Part shown: positions 17,514-25,772 of the stretch, one piece after another
Numbering within the stretch: the stretch's first letter is position 1
How the letters are laid out: each line of letters begins with the position of its first letter
Source of the DNA: an uncultured Prevotellaceae bacterium
GTDB lineage: Bacteria; Bacteroidota; Bacteroidia; Bacteroidales; Bacteroidaceae
Reading direction: 5' to 3'
NCBI GenBank assembly: GCA_900318685.1
Contig: ONLL01000009.1
Coordinates: 1-64,000, forward strand
DNA: 64,000 bases
Made by a program: the position numbers and the translations under genes
Notes under the pieces: generated by a model
Databases searched by the model: none
Told to the model about the DNA's origin: nothing
The model's input: the letters and a program-made list of their open reading frames with translations, nothing else

Positions 17514-18341
17514 ATGGACACAACAACAGAGAAAACCATCGACATCGAAAAGGTGTTGCAAAGCAAGATGGGCAAGAAGGCCCGCTGGGTGCCTCGTCCC
17601 GTGGTCAGCTGGCTACGCAAGATTGCTCACGAAGATCAGGTGAACGAATTCCTGTGGGATTCGCGCGGCCTTACGGGCACTCCCTGGCTGGAGGCCTGCC
17701 TCGATTTCCTGCAGGTGAAGCTGGAGGTGAAAGGCCTTGAGAACCTGCCCGCCAAGGACGACGGCAAGCTTTACACCTTCGTCTCGAATCATCCTATGGG
17801 AGGCATCGACGGCGTTGCGCTGGGCGCAGTCATCGGTCGACAGTATGATGACCGTTTCCGCTATCTGGTCAACGACCTGCTGATGAACCTTCCTGGACTG
17901 GCTCCTCTCTGCATCCCCATCAACACCACGACGAAGCGCAGCCGGTCATTCCCTCAGATTGTGGAAGCAGGCTTTCAGGGCGACCACCACTTGCTGATGT
18001 TCCCTGCCGGCCTGTGCTCGCGCCGCCATCATGGTGAGATCTGCGACCTCACGTGGAAGAAGACCTTCATCGCGAAGAGCATCGAGTATGAGCGCGACGT
18101 GGTGCCCATCCATTTCGGCGGGCGCAACAGCAACTTCTTCTATCGGCTGTCGAACATCAGCGACCGCCTGGTGAAGAAGGTCAACATCGCTATGCTGTTC
18201 CTCGTCGACGAGATGTTCAAGAACACAGGCAACACTTTCCCTGTAACGATAGGCAAACCCATCCCCTGGCAGACGTTCGACAAGTCGAAATCGCCAATGG
18301 AATGGGCAGAATACGTCAAGCAACAGGTATACAAACTATAA
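17514..18341 (+). CDS. glsA: PlsC-type O-acyltransferase, probable glycine-lipid synthesis GlsA
   Basis: A 275-residue lysophospholipid-acyltransferase-family protein. It has the catalytic block VSNHPMGGIDGVALG (NHx4D, about residues 91-105), the second block PINTTTKRSRSF, and FPAGLCSRRHHGEI in the place of the usual FPEG motif. In Bacteroides the neighbouring pair glsB/glsA makes serine-glycine lipids: GlsB N-acylates glycine and GlsA O-acylates the 3-hydroxy fatty acid. The immediately following GNAT gene supports this assignment over a plain 1-acylglycerol-3-phosphate acyltransferase. The membrane-bound product helps stress fitness in Bacteroides. Confidence 0.82.
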   Translation: MDTTTEKTIDIEKVLQSKMGKKARWVPRPVVSWLRKIAHEDQVNEFLWDSRGLTGTPWLEACLDFLQVKLEVKGLENLPAKDDGKLYTFVSNHPMGGIDGVALGAVIGRQYDDRFRYLVNDLLMNLPGLAPLCIPINTTTKRSRSFPQIVEAGFQGDHHLLMFPAGLCSRRHHGEICDLTWKKTFIAKSIEYERDVVPIHFGGRNSNFFYRLSNISDRLVKKVNIAMLFLVDEMFKNTGNTFPVTIGKPIPWQTFDKSKSPMEWAEYVKQQVYKL

Positions 18342-18367
18342 CCAGAATCTACTTTAACTCCTACCTC

Positions 18368-19360
18368 ATGGAACAACCCATCATCGCCCCCATCCCTGCT
18401 GAAGTACTCAAGCGAGAGCTTACCCCTGAGCGCCAGCTGCGTATGACCAACAAGAGCAACAACGAGATCTATATCGTGACTGCTCATAATGCCCCCAACG
18501 TATTGTTGGAGATCGGACGCCTGCGCGAGATAGCCTTCCGCGAAGCTGGTGGAGGCACAGGCAAAGACTGCGACCTCGACGAGTTCGACACCTGCGAGAA
18601 CTGCTACAAGCAGCTCATCGTGTGGAATCCTGAGGCAGAGGAGATCATTGGCGGCTACCGCTATCTGGAGGGTACGAAGTGGGACATCAATGCTGAAGGG
18701 CAACCCAACCTGGCCACCAGCCACATGTTCCATTTCAGCGACCGCTTCATGCAGGAATATATGCCCTACACCATCGAGCTGGGACGCTCCTTCGTCAGCC
18801 TTCCTTATCAGAGCTCACGCATGGGAGCGAAGAGCCTCTTTGCGCTCGACAACCTGTGGGACGGCCTTGGAGCGCTGACCGTCGTGATGCCCAATGTGCG
18901 CTATTTCTTCGGCAAGATGACGATGTACCCCAGCTATATCCGTGAGGGACGCGACATGATTCTCTATTTCCTGAACAAGTATTTCGGCGACAAAGACCAG
19001 CTCGTAGTGCCCCTGAAGCCCCTGAAGATCGAAACCGACGAGCACGTGCTGGAAAGTCTCTTCAGCGGCAACAACTTCAAGGAGGACTATCGCATCCTCA
19101 ACCGTGAGGTGCGCCGGCTGGGTTACAACATTCCGCCGCTGGTGAATGCCTACATGAGCCTCTCGCCGACGATGAAGCTCTTCGGTACTGCCATCAACTA
19201 CGGCTTTGGCGACGTCGAGGAGACGGGCATCCTCATCGCTATGGACGAAATCCTGGAAGAAAAGCGCCTCCGCCACATCGACTCCTTCATTCGCGAACAT
19301 CCTGAGGCTCTGAAGATTACGAGCGGAGCAGGCAAGGTCATCTACAAGTCGGGATACTAG
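18368..19360 (+). CDS. glsB: GNAT-family N-acyltransferase, probable GlsB
   Basis: A 330-residue protein of the hemolysin/OlsB-like GNAT group that transfers 3-hydroxyacyl chains from ACP to an amino acid. Visible motifs are LREIAFREAGGGTGKDCDLD, IGGYRYLEGTKWD and ELGRSFVSLPYQ, followed by KSLFALDNLWDGLG. The start is the ATG at 18368; a longer frame back to 18302 would overlap glsA and has no support. It lies 26 bp after glsA, consistent with one operon making glycine lipid. It is named by analogy to Bacteroides GlsB; the amino-acid specificity (glycine versus ornithine) is inferred. Confidence 0.82.
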   Translation: MEQPIIAPIPAEVLKRELTPERQLRMTNKSNNEIYIVTAHNAPNVLLEIGRLREIAFREAGGGTGKDCDLDEFDTCENCYKQLIVWNPEAEEIIGGYRYLEGTKWDINAEGQPNLATSHMFHFSDRFMQEYMPYTIELGRSFVSLPYQSSRMGAKSLFALDNLWDGLGALTVVMPNVRYFFGKMTMYPSYIREGRDMILYFLNKYFGDKDQLVVPLKPLKIETDEHVLESLFSGNNFKEDYRILNREVRRLGYNIPPLVNAYMSLSPTMKLFGTAINYGFGDVEETGILIAMDEILEEKRLRHIDSFIREHPEALKITSGAGKVIYKSGY

Positions 19361-19400
19361 TAGGAAGCATATTTGCAACCCAGTTGCAAAACAATTGGCA

Positions 19401-19409
19401 TAACTTTGC
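19401..19409 (+). promoter_or_regulatory. -7 box upstream of the metal ATPase
   Basis: TAACTTTGC, 29 bp before the ATG at 19438. The nearest TTTG (19372-19375) is 25 bp upstream, longer than the usual 19-21. A short inverted pair TTGCAACC/GTTGCAAA lies at 19373-19390 and might be an operator. Confidence 0.5.
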
Positions 19410-19437
19410 AGCCAGAAACCATTCAACTGCAAAGATT

Positions 19438-21447
19438 ATGTCACATCATCACGATCATCATTGCGAGCACGAGCAGCATGAGCACGAGCATCATGAGCAC
19501 GAGCATCACGATCATCATTGCGAGCATTGCGAACACGAGCACCATCATAATGAAGAGGGGAGCACGCGCAGCCGCCTGCTGCTCATAGCGGTCACTGCCG
19601 TCCTGCTCATAGCCTGCGTATTCATAGAGCACCGCCTGAACCTGCCCACCTGGCAGCTGCTGCTCGTATACCTTGTGCCCTACCTGCTGATAGGTCACAG
19701 CACCCTGCGTGAAGCATTCGAAGGGATTGCCCACGGGAACGTGTTCAACGAGCACTTCCTCATGTCGGTAGCCACTATCGGAGCCCTCTGCATCGGGTTT
19801 CTGCCTGGAGCCGAGACACAGTTTCCTGAAGCCGTCTTCGTGATGCTATTCTTCCAGGTAGGCGAGCTGTTTGAGGGCTATGCCGAAGGCAAGAGCCGCG
19901 CCAGCATAGCCCACCTGATGGACATTCGTCCTGACGTGGCTCATGTGAGAGAAGGGGCAGAAGGCTCTGAGAACCTGCATGATGTGTCGCCTGAGGATGT
20001 AGAGCCCGGTCAGGTCATCGTGGTGCGTCCAGGCGAAAAGGTGCCTCTCGACGGCATCATCGTCAGCGGCTCGTCGGCGCTGAACACGACGGCACTCACG
20101 GGCGAAAGCCTGCCACGCGATGTCGGCGAGGGCGACGAGGTGTTCTCGGGTTGCATCAACCTCTCAGGAGTCATCAGCGTGCGCACAACGAAGAGCTTCG
20201 GACAGAGCACCGCCTCCAAGATCCTGGAACTGGTGGAGGACGCCAGCGAGCACAAGTCGAAGAGCGAGGCCTTCATCACGCGCTTTGCCCGCATCTACAC
20301 CCCCGTTGTAGTCATCGCTGCCGTCGTGCTGGCCGTCGTGCCTCCGCTGCTGACGTCAATGGATTCGTTCCCCACGTGGCTCTATCGCGCCCTGTTGTTC
20401 CTGGTGGTTTCCTGTCCCTGTGCGCTGGTCATCAGCGTGCCCCTCACTTTCTTTGCGGGCATCGGCGGAGCATCGCGCAAGGGCATCCTCGTCAAGGGAG
20501 CCAACTATATGGATATGCTGGCGAAGGTGAATACGGTGGTGTTCGACAAGACGGGAACACTCACGCACGGGCAGTTTGTCGTCACAGCCGTTCATCCCGA
20601 CGCCCTCGACGAGAAGCAGCTGCTGCACCTCGCCGCTCATGTAGAGCATTTCTCGACCCACCCCATCGGAGCCGCCCTGCGCGACGCCTTCCCTGACGAA
20701 GCCACCGACGGCTGCCGCGTGAGCGATGTGGAGGAGATAGCCGGTCAGGGCATCCGTGCGCAGGTGGGTGACGACATTGTCTGCGTGGGCAATACGAAGA
20801 TGATGGATGCCGTGGGAGCCCGTTGGCACGACTGCACGCATCCTGGCACCATCATTCATGTGGCCGTCAACGGCGATTATGCCGGACATATTGTCATCAA
20901 CGACCAGGTGAAGGACGACAGCGCCACAGCCATAGCCGAGCTTACTTCAATGGGTGTCGACAGGACGGTGATGCTCACAGGCGACCGTCAGGCGGTGGCT
21001 GCGCATGTGGCTGAGAAACTGGGCATGAAAGAATGGCATGCTGAGTTGCTTCCTGCCGACAAGATAAAGATTGTCAACGAATTAAGTGCTCAGAAGGGAG
21101 AGAACGGAACGACGCTGGCCTTCGTGGGCGACGGCATCAACGACGCTCCTGTACTGGCTCGCGCCGATGTGGGTATAGCGATGGGCGGACTGGGCAGCGA
21201 CGCAGCCATCGAAGCTGCCGACGTGGTGCTGATGGACGATCATCCGTCGAAGGTGGCCACAGTCGTCGGCATTGCCCGCCGCACCCTGCGCATCGCCGGT
21301 GAGAACGTCGCACTGGCCATCGGCGTGAAGGTTGCCGTGCTACTGCTGGCCGTCGTTGGCCTCGCTACGATGTGGATGGCTGTCTTCGCCGACGTGGGCG
21401 TCACGGTTCTCGCCGTCCTCAACGCTATGCGTGCCCTCCGCAGCTGA
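19438..21447 (+). CDS. zntA: P1B-type heavy-metal ATPase (Zn/Cd/Pb exporter)
   Basis: A 669-residue metal-exporting ATPase of the inner membrane. It has TGES (dephosphorylation loop), the membrane metal site CPC (about 326-328, within SCPCALVIS), the phosphorylation motif DKTGTLT with D370, the P1B His-Pro motif in EHFSTHPIG and [20 protein letters not shown]. The CPC motif with the late [15 protein letters not shown] helix indicates the Zn/Cd group. The N-terminus is not a CxxC HMA domain: the first 37 residues are mostly His, Glu, Cys and Asp. The start at 19438 excludes an unlikely 18-residue extension. The last 108 bp overlap the 3' end of lptB on the other strand. Confidence 0.93.
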   Translation: MSHHHDHHCEHEQHEHEHHEHEHHDHHCEHCEHEHHHNEEGSTRSRLLLIAVTAVLLIACVFIEHRLNLPTWQLLLVYLVPYLLIGHSTLREAFEGIAHGNVFNEHFLMSVATIGALCIGFLPGAETQFPEAVFVMLFFQVGELFEGYAEGKSRASIAHLMDIRPDVAHVREGAEGSENLHDVSPEDVEPGQVIVVRPGEKVPLDGIIVSGSSALNTTALTGESLPRDVGEGDEVFSGCINLSGVISVRTTKSFGQSTASKILELVEDASEHKSKSEAFITRFARIYTPVVVIAAVVLAVVPPLLTSMDSFPTWLYRALLFLVVSCPCALVISVPLTFFAGIGGASRKGILVKGANYMDMLAKVNTVVFDKTGTLTHGQFVVTAVHPDALDEKQLLHLAAHVEHFSTHPIGAALRDAFPDEATDGCRVSDVEEIAGQGIRAQVGDDIVCVGNTKMMDAVGARWHDCTHPGTIIHVAVNGDYAGHIVINDQVKDDSATAIAELTSMGVDRTVMLTGDRQAVAAHVAEKLGMKEWHAELLPADKIKIVNELSAQKGENGTTLAFVGDGINDAPVLARADVGIAMGGLGSDAAIEAADVVLMDDHPSKVATVVGIARRTLRIAGENVALAIGVKVAVLLLAVVGLATMWMAVFADVGVTVLAVLNAMRALRS

Positions 21448-22383
21448 ATCGGCCTTGGCGGCTGGTGCTGTGGCTGACTCGGCTTTGGCGGCTGGTGCTG
21501 TGGCTGACTCGGCCTTGGCAGCTGATTTCAACTCTGCCTCAGAATCGTTCTGGAACTGCTTCTTGCGCAGCTCGAAGGATTCAGTGAGGTATTTCTCGCG
21601 GACGATCGGGTTGGTGGCCAGCTCCTCGGGCGTGCCTTGAAAGAGGATGCGACCCTCGAAGAGGAGGTAGGCGCGGTCGGTGATGGCAAGGGTCTCGTCG
21701 ACGTTATGGTCGGTGATGAGAATGCCGATATTGCGGTACTTGAGCTTCCACACGATCTGCTGGATATCCTCGACGGCGATGGGGTCGACGCCTGCGAAGG
21801 GCTCGTCGAGCATGATGAACTTTGGCTCGATGGCCAGACAGCGGGCAATCTCCGTGCGTCGGCGCTCACCGCCCGACAGCTGGTCGCCTTTGTTCTTGCG
21901 CACTTTCTCGAGGCGGAACTCAGCGATGAGGCTCTCGAGCTTCTGCAGCTGATAGTCACGCGGCTTGCCTGTCATCTCAAGGACGGAGAGGATATTGTCC
22001 TCGACGCTCATCTTGCGGAAGACGGAAGGCTCCTGTGCGAGATAGCCGATGCCGGCACGGGCACGCTTGTAGACGGGAAAGTCGGTCACCTCCCTGTCGC
22101 CCAGGTAGATATGTCCGCCGTTGGGCAGCACGAGGCCTGTGGTCATATAGAACGATGTGGTCTTGCCAGCGCCATTGGGACCCAGCAGGCCCACGATCTC
22201 GCCTTGTCGCACGTTGAAGCTGACGTCATTGACCACCGTTCGCTTGCCGTAGCGCTTGATCAGGCCTTCGCTGCGAAGGACGATGGAGTCTTCCGGTTTT
22301 TCCGGGCTTTCCGGCTTTTCCGGGCTTTCCGGAAGATCCGGATTCACCAGGTTTTCTGTATTCTGTAATTCCTTGCTATCCAT
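21340..22383 (-). CDS. lptB: LPS transport ATPase LptB with unusual N- and C-terminal extensions
   Basis: LptB is the ATPase of the LptB2FG complex that extracts LPS from the inner membrane. The 347-residue protein has Walker [15 protein letters not shown], the Q-loop region [16 protein letters not shown], the signature [16 protein letters not shown] and Walker [14 protein letters not shown]. Normal LptB is about 240 residues. Here a 32-residue N-terminal extension ([14 protein letters not shown]) is encoded by an 18-bp duplication. The C-terminus has about 75 extra residues: an Ala/Lys/Ser repeat from 30-bp tandem repeats, then about 35 residues encoded opposite the end of the metal ATPase gene. 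No internal Met fits the canonical start, so the extension is probably real. Confidence 0.93.
   Translation of the reverse strand: MDSKELQNTENLVNPDLPESPEKPESPEKPEDSIVLRSEGLIKRYGKRTVVNDVSFNVRQGEIVGLLGPNGAGKTTSFYMTTGLVLPNGGHIYLGDREVTDFPVYKRARAGIGYLAQEPSVFRKMSVEDNILSVLEMTGKPRDYQLQKLESLIAEFRLEKVRKNKGDQLSGGERRRTEIARCLAIEPKFIMLDEPFAGVDPIAVEDIQQIVWKLKYRNIGILITDHNVDETLAITDRAYLLFEGRILFQGTPEELATNPIVREKYLTESFELRKKQFQNDSEAELKSAAKAESATAPAAKAESATAPAAKADSAAEGTHSVEDGENRDAHVGEDSHPHRSEANDGQQ
21449..21525. repeat. 30-bp tandem repeat in the lptB 3' coding region
   Basis: Two near-identical 30-bp units (21449-21478, 21479-21508) and a partial third. On the minus strand they encode the [10 protein letters not shown]-type repeats of the LptB tail. 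The array begins directly after the convergent ATPase stop codon. Confidence 0.85.
22298..22333. repeat. 18-bp duplication in the lptB 5' coding region
   Basis: Two 18-bp units differing at one base (22298-22315, 22316-22333), flanked by further TTCCGG words. On the minus strand they encode the [14 protein letters not shown] segment of the N-terminal extension. Confidence 0.85.
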
Positions 22384-22393
22384 GAACTATCAG

Positions 22394-22852
22394 TTATTGT
22401 AACAGCTGCAGCAGCTTCTGGTCGGTCTTGTCGCCTTCGGCAGCGCCGTCCTTGATTTCCTGCAGCATCTCAGCTCCGTGCTTCTTGCCGCCTACAGCCT
22501 TCTTCACCCACGCCTTGGCCTTCTTCTCGTCGGGCTCGACACCCTTTCCCTTGATATAGGAACGGGCCATCTGATACTCTGCCTTGTAGTAGCCCTGATC
22601 GGCTGACTTCGAGTACCACTTGAAGGCCTCCTTATTGTTCTCTTCCACGCCGTGACCCTTGTCGTAGCAGCGGCCCATGCGATACTGGGCCTTCTTGTGA
22701 CCTTTCTCGGCGGCAGGCCTGAGTTTGACCAGCGCAGCCGCATAGTCCTTGGCATCGTACAGAGCCTTACCTTCCTCGTAGAGCTCATCGGCATTTTGGG
22801 CGCTTGCAGTCATGCTGAGCATCAGCGCAAGCATCATTAACAGCTTTTTCAT
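22394..22852 (-). CDS. Exported Sel1-repeat protein
   Basis: A 152-residue protein with a cleavable signal peptide (MKKLLMMLALMLSMTASAQ). It has a TPR-like unit (ADELYEEGKALYDAKDYAA), then Sel1-like repeats with the G-x-Y/A-x-G pattern: KGHKKAQYRMGRCYDKGHGV and QGYYKAEYQMARSYIKGKGV. Sel1 repeats mediate protein-protein contacts, so a periplasmic scaffold role is possible but not shown. The gene lies 10 bp downstream of the lptB start on the same strand and may be co-transcribed with it. Confidence 0.85.
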   Translation of the reverse strand: MKKLLMMLALMLSMTASAQNADELYEEGKALYDAKDYAAALVKLRPAAEKGHKKAQYRMGRCYDKGHGVEENNKEAFKWYSKSADQGYYKAEYQMARSYIKGKGVEPDEKKAKAWVKKAVGGKKHGAEMLQEIKDGAAEGDKTDQKLLQLLQ

Positions 22853-22876
22853 CGTCGTTGAATTAAAATATGGGCA

Positions 22877-22885
22877 GCAAAGTTA
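22877..22885 (-). promoter_or_regulatory. -7 box for the Sel1 gene (and lptB)
   Basis: Minus-strand TAACTTTGC, 24 bp upstream of the Sel1 ATG. It is divergent from the der promoter, with about 42 bp between the two -7 boxes. Confidence 0.6.
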
Positions 22886-22927
22886 CAAATAAATTCTGAA
22901 AGTGGAGGGGAAATAACATTTTTTTAG

Positions 22928-22936
22928 TACCTTTGC
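22928..22936 (+). promoter_or_regulatory. -7 box for der
   Basis: TACCTTTGC, 18 bp before the der ATG at 22955. No TTTG lies at the expected -33 position. Confidence 0.6.
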
Positions 22937-22954
22937 ACCCAAAATATCGGAAAA

Positions 22955-24268
22955 ATGGGAAACTTAGTAGCCATTGTGGGTCGCCCCAACGTGGGTAAGT
23001 CCACATTATTCAACAGATTGACCAAGAGCCGTCAGGCCATCGTGAGCGACGAGGCGGGCACCACACGCGACCGCCAGTACGGTAAGTGCGACTGGAACGG
23101 GCGCGAGTTCAGCGTAGTCGACACGGGCGGATGGGTGGTCAACTCAGACGACATCTTCGAGGAGCAGATCCGCAAGCAGGTGATCATCGCCACGGAGGAG
23201 GCCGACCTCGTGCTCTTCCTCTGCGACATCAAGAACGGCGTGACCGACTGGGACGAGGACGTGGCACAGATACTCCGTCGCGCGAAGCTGCCCACACTGC
23301 TCGTTGCCAACAAGGCCGACGACGGCAAGGACCTCTACGGACAGTACGACTTCTACAAGCTGGGACTGGGCGACCCCTACTGCATCAGCGCAGCCACCGG
23401 CAGCGGCACGGGCGACCTGCTCGACAAGGTGCTGGAGATGCTGCCCGACAAGAAGGACGACGACCTGGAGGAAGGCATACCCCGCTTCGCTGTCGTGGGA
23501 CGACCCAACGCCGGCAAGTCGAGCCTCATCAACGCGTTTATAGGCGAGGAGCGCCACATCGTGACCGAGATCGCAGGCACCACGCGCGACAGCATCTATA
23601 CGCGCTACGACAAGTTCGGATTCGACTTCTACCTCGTCGACACCGCCGGCATCCGGCGCAAGAACAAGGTGACCGAGGACCTCGAGTTCTACAGCGTCAT
23701 GCGCTCCATCCGAGCCATTGAGAACAGCGACGTCTGCATCCTCATGATCGATGCCACCCGCGGCATTGAGGCACAGGACATGAATATCTTCCAGCTCATA
23801 CAGAAGAACTCAAAGTCGCTCGTCGTCGTGGTGAACAAATGGGACCTCGTGGAGGACAAGTCGCAGATCGTCATCGACACCTTCGAGACAGCCATCCGCA
23901 ACCGCATGGCACCCTTCCGCGACTTCCCCATCATCTTCGCCTCGGCACTCACCAAGCAGCGCATCTTCAAAGTGCTGGAGACAGCCAAGCAGGTGTATCT
24001 CAACCGCAAGGTGCGCATCGGCACCACGAAGCTCAACGAGGTGATGCTGCCCATCATCGAGGCCACGCCGCCTCCCAGCATCAAGGGAAAGTTCATCAAG
24101 ATCAAGTACGTCAGCCAGGTGCCCGACACGCAGATACCCACATTCATCTTCTACGCCAACCTGCCTCAGTACGTCAAGGAGCCCTACAAGCGCTTCCTCG
24201 AGAACAAGATCCGCGAGAACTGGACCCTCACGGGCTCGCCCATCAACATCTTCATCCGCCAGAAATGA
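22955..24268 (+). CDS. der: Ribosome assembly GTPase Der (EngA)
   Basis: Der is a double-GTPase needed for maturation of the 50S subunit. The 437-residue protein has two G domains: [14 protein letters not shown] with DTGGW and NKAD, and [14 protein letters not shown] with DTAGI and NKWD. A KH-like C-terminal domain ends [12 protein letters not shown]. Length and motif order match the family. Its stop codon overlaps the start of the following lipoprotein gene (ATGA), so the two are coupled. Confidence 0.98.
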   Translation: MGNLVAIVGRPNVGKSTLFNRLTKSRQAIVSDEAGTTRDRQYGKCDWNGREFSVVDTGGWVVNSDDIFEEQIRKQVIIATEEADLVLFLCDIKNGVTDWDEDVAQILRRAKLPTLLVANKADDGKDLYGQYDFYKLGLGDPYCISAATGSGTGDLLDKVLEMLPDKKDDDLEEGIPRFAVVGRPNAGKSSLINAFIGEERHIVTEIAGTTRDSIYTRYDKFGFDFYLVDTAGIRRKNKVTEDLEFYSVMRSIRAIENSDVCILMIDATRGIEAQDMNIFQLIQKNSKSLVVVVNKWDLVEDKSQIVIDTFETAIRNRMAPFRDFPIIFASALTKQRIFKVLETAKQVYLNRKVRIGTTKLNEVMLPIIEATPPPSIKGKFIKIKYVSQVPDTQIPTFIFYANLPQYVKEPYKRFLENKIRENWTLTGSPINIFIRQK

Positions 24269-24765
24269 GCCTTAGGCAGAGGTTTACTGGTCGGCTGGAT
24301 GCCTGCCGACGGACGCTCGGCTCGACGGATGCCTGCCGACGGACGCTCGGCTGCAGGCTTGCATTGGCTTTCCTCTGGCTGGCAGCGGTGGTGATGACTG
24401 CGGCTTGCTCAGGAGGCTCGGCGGAGGACAACACGCCCGAGTTCCAGGCATCGCTTGCAGCCAAGCAGAGCTATGAGGCGCTCTACGTCGAAGGTCGTCC
24501 CGAGGCCTTTCTCTACAGCCGTGTGCACTACGGCGAGATGCCCGACGACTTCCGTCAGCAGCTGCTCGAGGGCTATCGCAGCCATCTGCGCCAGGTGGAG
24601 CGCGCTAACCGGGGAGTGAAGGCCGTCGACGTGATCCGCGCCCAGATGGATACCACGCTCAACTGCATGCAGGTCTTCCTCTCGCTCACCTATGGCGACG
24701 GTCGTCGCGAGGAGGTGATGGTGCCTATGGTGCTCGATGCTGAAGGCCGCTGGCGCCTGCAGTAG
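24265..24765 (+). CDS. Small lipoprotein, NTF2/DUF4878-like
   Basis: A 166-residue protein starting at the ATG that overlaps the der stop. After an Arg-rich N-terminus a lipoprotein signal follows ([20 protein letters not shown], lipid attachment at the Cys). The mature part ([16 protein letters not shown] ... [19 protein letters not shown]) has the helix-strand pattern of small NTF2-like DUF4878-type lipoproteins; this is a resemblance only. The N-terminus has a duplicated peptide DACRRTLG produced by a 26-bp direct repeat. An alternative start after the repeat cannot be excluded. Confidence 0.7.
   Translation: MSLRQRFTGRLDACRRTLGSTDACRRTLGCRLALAFLWLAAVVMTAACSGGSAEDNTPEFQASLAAKQSYEALYVEGRPEAFLYSRVHYGEMPDDFRQQLLEGYRSHLRQVERANRGVKAVDVIRAQMDTTLNCMQVFLSLTYGDGRREEVMVPMVLDAEGRWRLQ
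24297..24352. repeat. 26-bp direct repeat inside the lipoprotein signal region
   Basis: Identical 26-bp units at 24297-24322 and 24327-24352, period 30 bp. They encode the duplicated DACRRTLG. Confidence 0.85.
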
Positions 24766-24769
24766 CATC

Positions 24770-24937
24770 TTTGCTGAGCGGCGTTGCGGACGGTGTGACA
24801 GCGCGTTGCGGACGGTGTGACAGCGCGTTGCGGACGGTGAGGCGGAGCGATGCGGATGGAGTATTGTGGCCAGCGTTACTCCGTTGCATGCCGTCGCCTA
24901 CGGTCTTCTGCGCCGTGGGGCTACTTGCTTCACTTAG
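24770..24937 (-). ncRNA. Candidate small RNA from an orphan minus-strand promoter
   Basis: A canonical minus-strand promoter (24975-24943) points into a region without a credible minus-strand gene. The predicted transcript would begin near 24936. It contains a hairpin with arms GGAGTA/TACTCC (about 24882 to 24860), complementary GGCGACGGC/GCCGTCGCC-type words, and then the 22-nt tandem repeats at 24839-24781. The 3' end is unknown; a longer transcript would run antisense to the lipoprotein gene and der. It is not one of the standard housekeeping RNAs I can recognise. Confidence 0.35.
24781..24839. repeat. 22-bp tandem repeat downstream of the lipoprotein gene
   Basis: Two exact 22-bp units (24781-24802 and 24803-24824) and a 15-bp partial third, with core GCGTTGCGGACGGTG. 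It starts 15 bp after the lipoprotein stop codon. Confidence 0.85.
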
Positions 24938-24942
24938 CTAGT

Positions 24943-24975
24943 GCAAAGTTACTCAATATTTCTGACATATACAAA
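24943..24975 (-). promoter_or_regulatory. Orphan minus-strand promoter
   Basis: TTTG (24975-24972), exactly 20 bp, then TAACTTTGC (24951-24943) on the minus strand. Spacing and boxes are canonical, but no gene follows. Confidence 0.65.
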
Positions 24976-25049
24976 CATCCAATGTTAAATGGTGTAAAAA
25001 GTACACTTTTAACTTCTGCCCTATCTTCCAGCGCTAAAAATGTCCCTGT

Positions 25050-25223
25050 GGATACAGAATACAGAATACAGTTTTTTTAGTGAGTAGGGGGGGTAGGATG
25101 GGGATAGAATTTTTATTATATATATAATATATATATTATATATATAATAAAGTATATTTGTAAAGATTTCTGCTACAATGTCGTGTCGCTCCTGAAAAAA
25201 CTGTATTCTGTATTTCTGTATCC
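25050..25223. repeat. Inverted-repeat cassette around a 38-bp AT palindrome
   Basis: The outer arms (25050-25077 and 25195-25223) are inverted copies built of the word ATACAGA plus a T/A run; they differ by one inserted base. Between them lies a perfect 38-bp palindrome of only A and T (25113-25150). No ORF is present. The architecture matches the cassette at 44057-44204 although the sequences differ. It could fold as a long hairpin and may act as a terminator or be a non-autonomous mobile element. Confidence 0.8.
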
Positions 25224-25274
25224 CACACTATTGTGTGGAGTTGTTATTAGTCAAAAACGTTTTAGGTCAAAAGA

Positions 25275-25307
25275 TTTGGCGGTTTCAGATTATTTTCGTA
25301 TCTTTGC
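25275..25307 (+). promoter_or_regulatory. Promoter of the zinc-ribbon gene
   Basis: TTTG (25275-25278), 20 bp, TATCTTTGC (25299-25307). This canonical Bacteroidetes promoter lies about 85 bp before the ATG at 25392. Confidence 0.75.
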
Positions 25308-25391
25308 ACAGTCAACATCAACATAAGGTAATGAACGTACATATGCGCACATCATGCGCGCACAGGAACGCATAATAAACTACTGACGACG

Positions 25392-25772
25392 ATGGACGAG
25401 AAGATACAAGTTTGCCCGTATTGCGGGCGCGAAGTGACCCCTGGAGCTGAGACCTGCCGCTACTGCGGCCGTCCTGTGGTGATCAGGGCACGTGGCGCTG
25501 CCCTTGCCCCAACAATCACCAGAACGCCTGCAGCACGCCCTGCAAGCCCGTCGACAGCACACCCTGGCACGCCTTCCAGCATGTCCTCAACACGCTCAGC
25601 AGGCACCTCACAAGCCCGTGCCGGCACGTTATCACAGCGACCTGCAGCAAGGAAAGCCGCGAAGGAAGCCGCCGACGAACCCGTCAACAAGCGCAAACGC
25701 ATGCTGCACCTGGCGATCCTGTTCCTTCTCCTGGCTATTATTCTTTACGGTACTTACGAATTGCTCGGCTGA
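25392..25772 (+). CDS. Zinc-ribbon membrane protein
   Basis: A 126-residue protein with an N-terminal zinc ribbon (CPYCGR at 8-13 and CRYCGR at 22-27), a low-complexity Pro/Ala/Ser/Thr linker (about 35-90), a basic stretch KRKR and a C-terminal membrane segment (LHLAILFLLLAIILYGTYEL). It looks like a tail-anchored protein with the ribbon in the cytoplasm; its function is unknown. Its last 19 bp overlap the 3' end of mlaF on the opposite strand. Confidence 0.75.
   Translation: MDEKIQVCPYCGREVTPGAETCRYCGRPVVIRARGAALAPTITRTPAARPASPSTAHPGTPSSMSSTRSAGTSQARAGTLSQRPAARKAAKEAADEPVNKRKRMLHLAILFLLLAIILYGTYELLG

Noticed and set aside
18302-18367. Upstream extension of glsB
   Set aside because: It would overlap glsA by 40 bp; the added residues are unlike the family and a good ATG exists at 18368.
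24781-24839. 22-bp repeats as a CRISPR array
   Set aside because: Units are directly adjacent with no spacers, and no cas genes are present.
25113-25150. AT palindrome as a replication origin
   Set aside because: No DnaA boxes or dnaA/rep genes nearby; it is enclosed in an inverted-repeat cassette instead.
25754-25772. Convergent overlap of mlaF and the zinc-ribbon gene as a regulatory antisense pair
   Set aside because: Only 19 bp at the two 3' ends, which is common for closely packed convergent genes.
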